From: Mallotus nudiflorus
Lineage: Eukaryota > Streptophyta > Magnoliopsida > Malpighiales > Euphorbiaceae
DNA: 64,000 nucleotides
Reading direction: 5' to 3'
Assembly: GCA_947683625.1 (NCBI GenBank)
Contig: CANTUR010000916.1
Location: 1 to 64,000, forward strand
Shown: positions 1 through 11,790 of the stretch, one piece after another
Numbering within the stretch: position 1 is the stretch's first letter
Layout: every line of letters starts with the position of its first letter
The notes under the pieces: generated by a model
Told to the model about the DNA's origin: nothing
The model's input: only the letters and a program-made list of their open reading frames with translations
The model's database searches: none
Position numbers and translations under genes: made by a program

Positions 1-590
1 CAAAGTGCTTGTTTGTTTGAATTTCCATGAGGTATTTCTATTTATAAAAGTCCAGGCCTATACCTTTGAAGCTCGTTCAGGCTAATAAGGATTAGGCTAG
101 ACCTTTATATTTAGAAATGTTGCTTCTGTGCTTTTTCTTTTAAGAGAGATTTGGCATGCGCGTCGGCTCTTAATATCCCCTGTTGATATGAAGGCCAAGA
201 TCAAAAATCCTAGGAAAAGAAACTCGCCATTGAACACATGTGTGGGAGGAACAAGGTTGGAAGGTTTATGCTTGCATGTTGCTTATTAATTGCTTTATGA
301 CACTTGCTACTTGCTAAGTGCTTGCCTACTATTTATTGCATAAACACATGCATCATGCATACATGCATACATATAGTCCATGCATCATACTAACACCTTA
401 TTTTATAGCCATCATAGATTCATCTAGGTCTTCTCGTGTCTAGGGATGAAGAGGTGGTAGATTGACTAGAGTTGATTTAAGTCCGGAGTCTATAGCTCAA
501 AGCATTCTTCATAGACTGAAGAGACTAGAGGGGAGTCCAATCAATCCACTATTCTTAGAAGCTGAATCAGCTTAGACTGAATAGACTGAA
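1..590 (+). other. Tat element 5' leader, noncoding
   Basis: This stretch precedes the first gag codon. It has no sustained ORF. It contains short ATGCAT-rich runs near 340-390 and is most simply the untranslated leader between the missing 5' LTR and gag. Confidence 0.5.
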
Positions 591-2640
591 ATGGAACAAC
601 AACCAGAGATGTGGACCTTGGAGGACATTAAGGGAGCTTTGATGGATGACATGAGAGCTATAATGCAAGATGAACTGAGACAGGCTTTGGCTGGACTAGT
701 GCAACCTGTTGTTTGACAACCACCTGCTGTTGTTATTGAATAATAACCTGCTGCTACTGTTGAACAGCCACCTGCTATAGGAGCTCCACCTGTTGCTGTA
801 GCTCCTCCACCTATTGATAATAATGTTGGGGGGCAACTTGCTCCTAGAAATATGCCTGCTACTAATATGAGAGTGGAGAAATTAAAACTACATGGTAGAA
901 AAGACGAAGAGAGAATCACTTGAATTGGTTCAAGACCTTGAGTCCAAGTAGATGTAAGCACTAACTCAGAAAATGTCCAAGATGGAAGAGTTGATTAGAG
1001 GATAAGGAATGTGATATTCTTTTGACTTTGATGACATGCTGCAAATAGAGGGAGATAAGCTGCCTGAAAAATTCAAAATACCTCAACTGCAGAAGTTTGA
1101 TGGGAGAGGAGATCCTAGAATTCATTTGAGCCAATACACAATAACCATGAGCACTACTAAAGCACCATTGTCAGTAGTTGCTAGGCTGTTTGTGCTATCC
1201 TTAGAAGGAATGGCTATGAACTGGTACCATGGGTCAGAAAAGTCTATTAGAACTGACTGGAAGGAACTATGTACTGCATTCTTGAAGAAATATGATTATA
1301 ACACTCGATTGGAAGTTTCAATTAGGGATTTAGAGTTAACTAAACAGAAATCAAATGAGTCTTTTTCTGATTTATTAACTCATTTCATGAATAAAGTAGG
1401 GATGATGAAAAATAAGCTCGCTGAGAAGGATCAAGTTAGAATGATAGTTTGTAATGTGTCACCTAATTTGGTCGAGAGGCTACAGAGGATGAATCCTAAA
1501 ACCTTTATGGATTTGTATGATGATGGGTTACAAGCTGAGGAAATTGAGAGTGAGAAAAAGAAAACTGTTAGAGGCACAAGAACTTGAAACTACCTAACTG
1601 GGGGCATACAACAAGGAAGTACTAGCCGAGCTATAGAGGTACGTGTAGTTCAGCAACCTAGAAGGTTCTGCAACTTTAACCAACCACTCTCCAAAGTCCT
1701 AGAGAGGCTAATCCAAAAAGGCCTGCTCCAACCTTTAACCTTTTCCAAACCCCCAAATCCAAATCTCCCTGGCTATGATCCGAACAGTTACTGCAAGTTT
1801 CATCAAGTAGCTGGTCATTCCACAGATACTTGCATCCACCTAAAACATGAAATCCAAAACTTGATAGACTCCAAAAAAATCACCGACCCTGAGAAATCCA
1901 ATTCCAACCCAAACACTAGAAACAACCCTTTCCCCAGACTACCAAAACGTTCCACTACTAGCCACCATGATGATCAACTCAGGGGTTAGCAAAGAAGAAG
2001 TGTTAAGCTCCTTCGAGGACCTCAACTTTATACCCAATGGAGAACCTTTCAGACAGCCACAGAGAGGAGTAGAAGACTTATTAGGATAGCCCTCAGGCAA
2101 GTTTGATTACAGAGTATTTTACTTAAAACCACCCTCTGCTGATATCCCTATTGAATCAATTAAGGCCTCAGGATAAGGAGATGAGTTTGATGATAAGCCA
2201 GTAAAAGAAGAGCCTAAAATTCCTGAGCAGTCATTAAGAGGAATTGAAGATCTGTTGGGACAACCTTTGAGCAAGTTCAATTATAGAGTATTCTATTCCA
2301 AACTTGCTTCTGCTGACATACCCATGGAAGGGATCATGCCGACAGGATGGGGTGATGAGTTTGAAGAAGATAAATTCTTAACCCCAGAACTATCCCAAGA
2401 AGGGGTTGAAGAGCTACCAAGCTAACATATGGACAAGCTGAGGGAGTTGAAAGAAAAAGAAACATGCATAGTGGAAGTTTGGAAAAATGGGAAAAGAGAA
2501 TGGATTGTTGGGGCCATGGACATCTGGTATGATTCTGATGAAGAAAAACCCACTGGAGTTTATGTATGGAGTGATATTCCAAATGTGAATCATGTTACTA
2601 GAAAGCAGGAGGAATTATCAGGTAGCAGAAAAGCAAAATG
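591..2640 (+). pseudogene. gag: gag of the Tat element, interrupted
   Basis: The structural capsid/nucleocapsid gene of the retrotransposon. A start ATG at 591 opens a reading frame with an acidic, methionine-rich N-terminus (begins MEQQPEMW) that meets stops around 713-745 within a proline-rich linker. The capsid-like core reads openly from 1036 to 1587 and has the retrotransposon gag signature of a conserved tryptophan followed by W..L...F. A CxxH-x5-H-x4-C type zinc-binding knuckle is encoded near 1793-1835, followed by a helix typical of Tat gag proteins (DLID/NLID-like). Several further stops interrupt the C-terminal part, and an open stretch at 2429-2641 leads toward the protease. Function is lost in this copy. 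Confidence 0.8.
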
Positions 2641-2702
2641 AAAGGGTTATAGAAAAGGAAGAAACAGAAGATGCAGAAGTAGAGGAAGGATAGAAAGAGG
2701 AT

Positions 2703-3520
2703 ATGATTTTGGAACAACTAAAGAAGGCTAAGGCAAACGTCAGCATTTGGGAATTACTAATGCATTCAAGTAGCCATAGAAGGGCTCTGGTTAAAGCTTT
2801 GTCGAACATGAGCATTGAAACAGCAGCTACGCCTGAGGCTATAGTAGCAAAGGTGACAGAAAAGAAACATGGGCTGATAATATTCTCAGATGATGACTTG
2901 CCTTTAGAGGGAAGAAATCATAACAAAGCATTATTTATCCCAGCTGAAGTAAAAGGGAAGAGAACCAACTTCGTGATAATGGATGATGGTTCAACTATAA
3001 ATGTATGCCCACTAAAGATCCTACCTAATCTGGGTCTGAAAGTAGATGACTTGATGGCTTCAAACCTTATAATTAAAGCTTATGATGACAGTACCAGGAA
3101 TGTGGAGGGAACATTTTAGGCTTTGGTTAAAACAGGGCCTGTAGAGTCAACTGTTGAATTTACTGTACTGGACATCCCTGTTACCTATGCCCTGCTATTG
3201 GGAAGGCCGTGGTTTCATGCCCTGGGAGGAGTACCTTCAACAGTGCACCAGAAAATAAAATTCCCTCATAAAGGAGATGTTGTGATAATAGAAGCTGGAA
3301 CCAATGTAGCTGTGGCAGCCATACTTGATAAACATAAGCAAGTGTGTGTTCGCCTGGTTTCCAATTTGCTAGAATATTTGATGAGATGGATCCTAGGGTT
3401 GCAAAAATAATGGAAAACATGAATTATCAACCTGGACAGGGGCTCGGGAAGAATGAATAAGGAAGTCCTAGGCCTCCAAACATTAAAACCCAGGACCATA
3501 CGAAGGGTTTGGGATATACT
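2703..3520 (+). pseudogene. Aspartic protease with G-patch-like tail (Tat element)
   Basis: Retroviral-type protease that would cut the Gag-Pol polyprotein. The active-site loop is encoded at about 2979-2993 as MDDGS followed by TINVCPL, the usual position of the D-[ST]-G triad in this lineage. The flap and second half (ALLLGRPWFH) are read at about 3190-3225, a strongly conserved gypsy protease landmark. A stop (TAG) at 3118-3120 splits the domain. Downstream, at about 3418-3515, the translation shows glycine-rich QGLGK and KGLGY motifs resembling a G-patch, an RNA-binding module. A further stop follows QGLGKN. Catalytic competence is unlikely. Confidence 0.75.
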
Positions 3521-5520
3521 GAGGTAGGATTGGCTAGTAGAAGAGCAAAGAACAAGGAGAAAGCAAAAAGAAATAAGCCCTTGGGAAGGATTGGACCACT
3601 AAGTGAGAACTTCATTAAGAAAGGGGAAGGCAAGTATTATCTGGGCACCAAAGAATCTGTTAACGTGGCTAGAAAGGATGTCCCTGGGTTTAAGATCTTC
3701 AAGGAGCAGATTATGGAAAGCCTAGTGGCCAGCAACAAAAAGGAAGTCATGAAGCAAGTAATTAAAAGGATAGGTGATGATGCTGTTGAGGAGCTGCTGT
3801 GTTTGCCACCTGAGGAGGAACCACCCCAGGACTTAGCTACTGTCATTAGTGATAGTTTTATTGATGGTTTTTATGAAGAAACTGATGTAATAACATCCGA
3901 TCTTTATGCGAACGAAGTTGTTATTTTTCCTATGGTCAATGATATGAATACTGGTTTTGCTTACGTGTGTGATGTGCATCCTGATAGTTCTGTGCATTAT
4001 AATTTTGATCAGTCATGCATGTTTGACATTAATTCAATTCAATTTGATTCATTTAACATGGGCACAAATGATAATTCAAAGAACATTTCTATATCACATG
4101 ATGTAACTCCTGAAGAGAGAAAAATTTTTAAGAAAATATTAATAAAAAGACAGGTAGTATTCACCTGGACTTATGAAGACATGCTAGGTTTGGATAGGGA
4201 AATAGCAGAGCATCACATTCCAACTCATCCAGAAACCAAGCCGGTTAAACAGAAATTGCGCAGATTAAGACCAAAATGGATAGAAAAGATAAGGGAGGAA
4301 ATTGCTAAGCAAATACAGGCTAACTTCCTAGAAGTAGGAGACTACCCTTAATGGCTAGCAAACATAGTACCTGTTTTTAAGAAAGATGGCAAAGTACAGA
4401 TGTGTGTAGATTTAGGGATTTGAATAAAGCCTGTCCAAAAGATGACTTCCCGTTACCTCACATTGATGTAATAGTGGATAGCGCTGCAGTAAGTGCAATG
4501 TATTCTTTTATGGACAGATTTTCTGGGTACAACCAGATCATGATGGCAATCATGGAAAAGATTAAGATAGCTTTCATCACAGAATGGGGGACCTATTACT
4601 ACAGGGTGATGCCTTTTGGACTGAAAAATGCAGGTGCAACTTATCAAAGAGCTGCTACTGTACTTTTCCATGATATGATGCATAAGGAGGTTGAACTATA
4701 TATGGATGACATGATGGTCAAATCAGAGACAAGAGAAGGACACTTTGAAGCCTTAGACAAGTTCTTAGCCCGAATCGAGAGGTACAACCTGAGACTCAAC
4801 CAGAAGAAGTGCATTTTTAGGGTTACTTTAGGGAAGCTGTTAAGGCATATAGTGAGCAACCGAGGAATTAAAGTGGATCTGGATAAGGTGAAAGCCATCC
4901 AGGAAATGCTGGCACCAAAGACAGAGAAAGAAGTAAGAGGATTCCTTGGCAGGTTGCAGTATATTAATAGGTTTATAGCAAAGCTCACTAACATTTGTGA
5001 TCCTATCTTTAAGCTCTTAAGGAAAGATCGGCTGATTAAGTGGAATGATGATTGTCATAAAGATTTTGATAAGATCAAGGAGTATCTTGTTAATCCACCT
5101 GTTCTGAAACCACCTAGACAGGGTAAGCCATTGGTTTTATACTTGGCTTTAGAAGAGGATGCAATGGGGGCAATGTTAGCATAAGAAGGGTCAGATGGAA
5201 TAGAGCATGCAGTGTACTACTTGAGCAAGAAGTTTCTGCCGTACAAGGAAAAATATGATTTAGTAGGAAAGACATGTCTGATCATGATTTGGGCTACGAG
5301 AAAATTGAGGCATTATTTTCAATCTTACAGGGTTCAAGCTGTTTCAAGAATAGACCCTCTAAGGTATCTATTTTAAGCATCGGCTTTAACTGGAAAAATG
5401 TCTCGATGGTTGGTACTCTTAACTAAATTTGATATAGAGTACATTACTATAAAGGTAATCAAGGGAAGAGCAGTAGTAGAATTCTTAGCTCAAAATGCGA
5501 TCCAGTGTGAAGAGTAGTGG
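3521..5520 (+). pseudogene. Reverse transcriptase and first RNase H domain (Tat element)
   Basis: The polymerase that copies element RNA into DNA. The linker ends with the LRRLRPKW motif near 4255. The RT fingers and palm follow, with CRFRDLNKACPKDDFPLPHID near 4405-4465, the FSGYNQI block, and the catalytic YMDD box at about 4699-4710. The connection and first RNase H (KPLVLYLA..., LSKKFLPYKEKY) extend to about 5515. In-frame stops lie near 4349 (after VGDYP), 5182-5184, 5375 and 5515, so the reading frame is broken at least four times although the frame itself is mostly kept. Confidence 0.85.
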
Positions 5521-5990
5521 AATTTGGAGTTTTCAGATGAGAACTTAGCAATTGCAGAGCATCAGGAGTGGCAACTTTACTTCGATGGAGCTGTAAACAA
5601 CAAAGGAGCTGGATTGGGAGTGATTCTTATTGCATCGGAAGGAGAAACCATACCAATGGCAAAGAAACCGGATTTCAAGGTCACAAACAACATGGCTAAG
5701 TATGAAGCATGTATCTGTGGAGTTAAGGCGACTGTGGCAGGTGGAGCGAAAGATTTGTTGGTTTTTGGAGATTCAATGTTAGTCATAATGATGAATGAGA
5801 GGTAAAAGAGGAAAAGCTAAAGCCTTATATCTGCTATTTGAAAGCCTTAATGAAGAATTTTACCAAATGTCTCTTTATCCATATCTAGAGACGATAATCA
5901 GATGGCGGATGCACTCATAACACTCTCTTCAATGTGGGATAGTGCAACTGGGTTGGCTATAAAACCTTTAGTGATCATGAAGTCTAGAGC
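5521..5990 (+). pseudogene. Second RNase H-like domain (archaeal-type, Tat lineage marker)
   Basis: The translation WQLYFDGAVNNKGAGLGVIL at 5566-5625 is the hallmark start of the additional RNase H seen in Tat-type Ty3/gypsy elements; the first acidic residue of the active site (YFDG) and the later FGDS acidic motif near 5763 are present. The frame is open from 5524 to 5805, then breaks. It lies between the first RNase H and the integrase, as expected for the Tat lineage. Confidence 0.8.
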
Positions 5991-6019
5991 ACCGTGTTAT
6001 AGGGGTGAGCAGATTATGA

Positions 6020-7293
6020 ATGTTCAAATGGGGCCTGAAGAAAAGCCTTGGTTTTATGATGTTTAGAGGTTCATTGAAAAGGGAAGTTATCAAGATGAAG
6101 CGACCTCAAAAGAAAGATATGCTCTTCATGTTCTTGCACGTAACTATGCAAGTCATGATGGGGTATTATACAAAAGAATGTCGAACGGGATGCAGCTCAG
6201 GTGTCTCAAAAAGGATGAAGCTGAAGAGGTGATGCAAAAGATTCATGCAGGGGCTTGCGGTTCTCATATGAATGGGATAATTCTAGCTAAGAAAATACTT
6301 AGGCAAGGGTATTACTGGATGAGTATGAAAAAGGATTGTATCAGGACAGTAAGACAATGCCATCAGTGTTAGATCCACAGGAATCTTAGTCACATGCCTC
6401 CAATAGTGCTGAATAGTTTATCATCCCCTTGGCCCTTTGCAGCATGGGGAATCGATATCATAGGAGAAATAAGACCGACAACATCAAATGGGCATAAATA
6501 CATAATGGTGGTAATCAATTACTTTTTGAGATGGGTAGAGGTAGAATCTTTCAACACTGTGAAAGCAAAACAGATGGCATGGTTCATCAAGAAGAGCCTG
6601 ATTTACAGATATGGGGTTCCACATCATATTGTGATAGATAACGGGGTTCAATTTCAAGCAAAAACAGTAGAGTTATTACAAAGGTATGAGATTGAGCACC
6701 ATAAATCTTCACCTTATCGCCCTCAAGCTAATGGAGCAGTGGAAGCGGCTAATAAAAATATTAAGAAAATCCTTTCTAAGATGGTTAAAACCTACAAAGA
6801 TTGGTATGAATATCTTCCTTTTGCCTTATGGGGATATAGGACTACAGCTCGAACCGCCACAGGCCAAACACCGTTCTCATTGGTATATGGTTATGAAGCA
6901 GTTTTGCCCATAGAAACTGAGATTAAGTCGTTGAGAGTAGTCATGGAGGCTAAAATAACTGAGAATGAATGGGCGTAGAAAAGATATGATCATCTAATAT
7001 CTCTAGATAAGAAAAGGATGGATGCTTTATTCCATACTTAGATATATCAGAGGAGGATGGCAAGGGCGTTCAATAAAAAGGTTAAGCTTGGGAAGATCAA
7101 AGCTGGAGATATGGTACTGAAATAATTTAGAGCCGTGGTGTTTGATCTGAGAGGTAAATTTAGACCGAATTAGGAAGGACCATACTTCATCAAATCAATT
7201 ATACCTAAAGGAGCTGCTAAGATATCAGATCTTGAAGGGAATGAGTTTATGGAACCTATTAATCTGGATCGCCTCAAGAAGTACTACCTGTAA
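6020..7293 (+). pseudogene. Integrase (Tat element)
   Basis: Catalyses insertion of the cDNA into the chromosome. The N-terminal zinc finger (H...H...C..C) is read at about 6240-6370, ending CHQC. The catalytic core runs 6394-6978 with the first Asp in WGIDIIG, the second in VIDNGVQF, and the Glu in the GAVEAANK block, so the D,D-35-E set is visible. Stops occur at 6370-6372 and 6976-6978. The C-terminal part, with LGKIKAGD and LDRLKKYYL, ends at a stop at 7291-7293, the end of pol. No clear chromodomain is seen, as expected for a non-chromovirus Tat element. Confidence 0.85.
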
Positions 7294-7328
7294 AAAATAT
7301 GAATAAAAGTATAATAAAGAAAATACAA

Positions 7329-7530
7329 TCCGCTAGCTAGAAAACTTAAAAAGGCTAGTCAAGCAAAAGTTAGGACATTCTCGCTGTTCAGAAAATCTGT
7401 AAAGGGCTGACAGGAAAAAGTTAGGGAAATAAATAAAAAATAATGGTCCCGCTGATTAGGGTAATAAAATATGAGTAGAAAATATTCAGTTAGAAAATCC
7501 ATGAGGACTAGCTGATAACAGGAGTTATGT
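7329..7530 (+). repeat. Degenerate hairpin-forming repeats after pol
   Basis: Two roughly 48-base units at 7329-7376 and 7381-7426, and a weaker third near 7447-7530, share the plan CCGCTAG...GAAAA...AAAGG(C/G)...AAAAGTTAGG. The GCTAGC/GGCTAG halves can pair. Related units recur at 8271-8370. Such motifs are common just downstream of pol in Tat-type elements; their role is unknown. Confidence 0.55.
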
Positions 7531-7793
7531 CATGTGATGTATTAAATGTACTCATTTTGGCCCTAATTAATGAATGAAATTGAAATTGAAGTTTTGTTAA
7601 ACTTTGCATATCCTTCTTTATTATAAAGCATAAGTACTTGAAGGGATAACAAAATATAAGAAAACCTAAAACTAGCTATTTGAGACCATTCTATCTAGTG
7701 ATGTCTTTGTTTCTTCCTTTGTGACTCATCATACAAAGTTTGAGTTCTCATGTACTTAGCAAAGCCTGGTGGTTCTGTCTTTTGGATAACAAC

Positions 7794-9027
7794 CTAAGTT
7801 TTGTAATCATCATCAATAGTAACATCAGCATCCAGGTGTATGTTCCATTCAAGGGCTCTACAAGGCCACAAGCTCCTAATCTTATCCAGAGAATCTTGTC
7901 TCAAAGGAAAGCCTTCAAAGTCGGTCAAAACAGTAATGATGAATTGAGGGTGACCACATTGATGACAAAGGCGTAAAGGGGTAAAAAAAGGTAGAGAAGT
8001 GCAGCCCTGGAATAGGAACACAGTGATCATATAGCTCAATAGTCATGAACTTCAATCTCCACCAATGGCAGACCCATGTGATCTTAGCATCTGAAATCTT
8101 CTTTAACCAGTCAACCCATTGGTCCATAGAATATTTTTCTTTTATTTTCAGAGGACGAGATTGTAGCTGATGAGGTTGATAAGTCAAAGGGTTGAGGGGT
8201 ACATTAAGCAAGCTCAACTTTTCCTGTAACCAAATCTTAAAAAAATGGTAAAAGAATAATAAAATAAAAGCCCGCTAAGTTGAAAACCCAAAAGGGCGGC
8301 TTAGGAAAAAGTTAGGGCAAGCCTGCTAAGCTGAAAACCTGAAAGGGCGGCTTAGGGAAAAAATTTGGGCAAAAATAAAATAAAAATAAAAGTTTTGGTT
8401 GCACACCTGAAGAAGAAGTAAACTGCCTGAGAAACGGTTATGAGTCTTGAAACTGTCGAGCCCAATGATGGTCTCAGCAAGGATAACTGGCATAGGATTA
8501 GCTCCAAGCTCTACCTGTTCCAAAATACTGACAATGCATGTATCGGCACCACCATGGTGAGAAACTAGTAGAAATTAAACATATAAATAGAAAGCAACTA
8601 TTCTAGTCCAAGAAGCAGTGTTCTTGTCCCGAGTCCCACAGGCGGTGATCAGAGAAGAAAGATTGATGGTCCCAGGGTTATGCGCATACATGTAAATATC
8701 AACTGGGGGCAAATTAAAGAACATAACCAATCTGCCAGGAAATTGCATTTCCAAATCAGGAAGGACTATCATAGCAGTCGAGTCTAATGTGCATCCCAGA
8801 ATAGCAGTACACTCTTCAATCATTGGACAAAGCTCTTGCCCATTAAACCTAAATACATGGTCTTTGACATCCCAGGAGGTAGAAGCAGCATGTAGGAGAG
8901 TGTTATCGATAGTCAGGTGTTGAAGAGATTTCAAGGATTTGATGTGGAAAGGTTGAAGCTTATTCCAGTCATCACCATTGAGACTTTTAAGAAATTTCTT
9001 CATTGTTTGAAGAGATGCTTGAGTCAT
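7794..9027 (-). pseudogene. Antisense spliced ORF of the Tat element, DUF7745-like
   Basis: Read on the minus strand from ATG at 9027 (begins MTQASLQTMKKFL). The first block continues to 8408 and is interrupted only by one TAA at 8575-8577. It is followed by a consensus donor (CAG|GTGTGC, exon end 8407) and a matching acceptor (TTACAG|GAA, exon start 8223); the join keeps the frame. The second block reads to about 7970 and, after a small frameshift, to 7794. The overall plan (LLLQ.EKL..., then a WVDWLKK..., then W.C.WW motif) matches a plant protein family of unknown function that I recognise as DUF7745, commonly found in the 3' part of Tat-type elements in antisense. A role is not known; it could be an additional element-encoded protein. 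Family assignment is from memory. Confidence 0.6.
8271..8370 (+). repeat. Tandem pair of post-pol hairpin units inside the antisense intron
   Basis: Two near-identical 50-base units (8271-8318 and 8321-8370) carry GCTAAG...GAAAA...AAAGGGCGGCTTAGG; GCTAAG pairs with CTTAGG-like bases to give a hairpin. They are better preserved than the copies at 7329-7426 and fall within the predicted intron 8224-8406 of the antisense gene. Confidence 0.65.
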
Positions 9028-9484
9028 GATAAGGGTATAGAGAATGAAGCATAATGCCCCTTGAATGGTCTTATATAGGGAAAGAAGATGAATTTATGTG
9101 GGAAAAGGATTCTGCAAGCAAAGAAAAGATGTTGATAAGGTGATAGAATTTGAGAAGGATTGGGATAAATAGATAATTGGGAAGATAATTCATTCTTTTA
9201 ATTGTTTATCTATCCAACATTATCTATCTTGGAAAAGGATTAAGATAAATGGATAATTAATTAAAAAAGATAATGTTCATTAACTATCTTTTTTAATTAG
9301 TTATTTTAAAAAAAAAATCCATTAAGGTGCAAACACTATTTCAGTTCTATCTAACAATGTTCGAGACAGTATAGGAATAAAAATAGCAGTACAATAGAGA
9401 GCAGTCAGATACAGAAACCTAGAAAGTCAGGAATACAGAAGATCTAAATCATTCATCTTGTGCTCTGGTATCAGGCCATGGGCT

Positions 9485-11257
9485 TCATCCTTTGGTAGGG
9501 TCATCATGATAATGAGTGTCTGGAGATCTAGCAGATGAAGTCCCAGCACTATACGGATCAAAGCCTAAGTCTGCAAGCTGCTGACGAAGCATCTCATTCT
9601 CCTGCTCTAGACTGCTGGAATAGCTCTGCATACACAGAAAATACCATATCATATGCATTACATGCATAACATGCATACATTTGAATTATCTCAGTGAGGG
9701 TGCTTACCCGCCAATTGTCTATAACCTGCATCGTAAATAATCTTTGAGAAGAGGCAAGTCCATATAGATACTCTGCCTATGTCCGAGGAATCTGTTTTGT
9801 AAAATTTTATTAATATCAATGTCAAGTGTACAAATCCATACAAGAAATAAAGCAAACAGACTCACATGAGAAGCATCTGGTGGATAAAAGCTAGGAAGCT
9901 GAGCATCACTAAACTGCATCTGCTGCTCAACTTGAGCCTGAACAACAGGAGCCCAGTAGAACATAGACTTGTTTAGAAGAGAGACATCACCAAGCATAGC
10001 ACCGACAAAGGCCCCATCATGACTAGACCCAACGTGCTGAGCACGATGATTGGGACTAGGTCTAGGATTAGGGCTATCAATATCAGGAACAACCTCAGTC
10101 TCTGGAACAATCTCAGTCTCTGGAGCAATCTCAGTCTCCTCATTCGCATCAATAGGAGAGCGAACCTCCTCAAACTGTAAAGAGAAGGAGTGATTCATAG
10201 GTTCTAGAAACAGAAGCTGAAATAATGAGAAATTACCTCATCATCGTCAATGGGAGCATGCTCTAGAAGGCTCTCATGGATAAACTGCTGATAATGTCGG
10301 GAACACTCAAGGAAATCTGAGGCAGCATATCTTTGTAGTGCATCCCTCAGCTCTGAACTTGTAAGATGCAAGCTGCGGAGCATGGAGGAAGGGACATCAA
10401 ATGGAATACGACGTCGAGAAGGGCCAAAAGACCAATAATATACTCACTCCCCTAAATACCATATCAAACAACCATAACCAGAGAGTAGGATCCTCATAGG
10501 CTCTAAACGAGCTGCAGCTGCCATGAAATCATATCGTTGGATGTCCTCAGCACCCTCCAACCAATTAGAGTTTATCTGTAGTTTATGTAAATAAAGTCTA
10601 ATCTCTATTAAATTGTAACATACTAATGATTTTATTTTCTTTTTTCCTTACCAGGTGCCACTCGACAGTGTTCAAATGATCACGGTATGTTTGTAAAGTA
10701 TTCATGTTGCTAGCAAGGCGAGAAGAACCCTATCTCATCATCAAAGGAAAGGTCTTATTAGAACTGATTGCATTAAAGCCTCGAATCAGCCCGATCTATA
10801 TGCTCCAGATCTAAAAAAAAAAATTTTTGATCGGCAATATACTATGCCGATCGACATTAGCTCAGTTGATCGAAAATTTGGAATTTCGACCGGAATTTCA
10901 AACATTCGATCCTCCATTAGGACAACCCAGGAGCTAAATTTTATATTTTTAGAGTTAATTTCAATTTATCATGCATTTTCATATTAATTTATAACTAATA
11001 TCTCAATGTCAATTTATACTCTAAAACTAACTCTAATTATTGATTATACAGGTAATATTTTTGCAGAAATAAACAGAAGCAAGAAAAGTTACCTCATTAC
11101 CCACATCTTTGCACCTGTGGGTATGTAAATGAGTCAAAGGAAAGATAGTTAAGTCTTCTCAAAGTTCCAGATTATTCTAAGGAAAACGAAGAGGCAGAAA
11201 CCTTTGACGTTCTGAAGTCTCAGCTCCTTCATGTTGTCTGTGTGACGAGGAGGCCAT
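9485..11257 (-). pseudogene. Second antisense coding block of the Tat element, function unknown
   Basis: Minus-strand reading from an ATG at 11257 (begins MASSSHRQHEGAET) gives several protein-like segments separated by stops and probable introns. One segment around 10560-10250 reads WLEGAEDIQRYDFMAAAARL, then a basic, aromatic stretch with FGPSRRRIPFDVP and HYQQFI. Another at 10198-9719 is acidic with repeated (E/P)ETE(I/V) units. A final segment at 9676-9485 has a short leucine-rich coiled-coil (SLEQENEMLRQQLADLG). The first part faintly resembles plant mobile-domain-type proteins found as extra ORFs in plant LTR elements, but I cannot assign it firmly. Whether this joins the 9027-7794 block into one transcript is unknown. 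Confidence 0.4.
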
Positions 11258-11654
11258 AGGATCAAACAAATTGTAAATTAGACAACAAATGATGAAGAAA
11301 TCAAGAAAAGAAAAATCAAGATCGATTGAAGAAAAAAGAAGAAGAAGAAAAGAATAAGAAGAGAAGCGAAGTGATTGACAAAAGGGAAAGAATATATAAA
11401 ATGAAGAATATCCATTTTAATCCTTCCAATTTACTTACTTTTTATCTATCTTTTCTTTCTTACAATTTGGTCCATTATTGCATTCATATTAGGAATACAT
11501 TCGTAATTAAATCATGACATTCATCAAATTAATAATTCATTAAATTATTAAGACTACATAATCAACCTGTGATCCTGAATTTTTTGTCAAGTACAGAATA
11601 CAAAACAAGATTACAGAACTCCTATTTTGCATTTTACATGCATGATTTCAATCA

Positions 11655-11790
11655 AAGGATTCATATGCTGCATAGTAACTATGATATGAATTTCAAATGA
11701 TTATGTTATGTGCTGCATAGTAGTCATAACCTTCATTATGTTATGTACTGCATAGCAGTTATGACATAAACTTTGAAATTCATCATTGCT
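11655..11790 (+). repeat. Short tandem repeat with GCTGCATAG core
   Basis: Three imperfect units of about 45 bases share TATG(T)...CTGCATAG(T/C)AG(T)..ATGA (cores near 11670, 11714 and 11750). It lies just upstream of the larger array at 11789 in the 3' untranslated part of the Tat element. Confidence 0.6.

Noticed and set aside
572..961. A 129-aa minus-strand ORF
   Set aside because: It is the shadow of the proline-rich gag N-terminus on the plus strand starting at 591.
9181..9310. Short inverted repeats (AATTAAAAAAGATA) as a MITE
   Set aside because: The stems are short and AT-rich, with no terminal duplication visible; a simple hairpin in the Tat element is enough.
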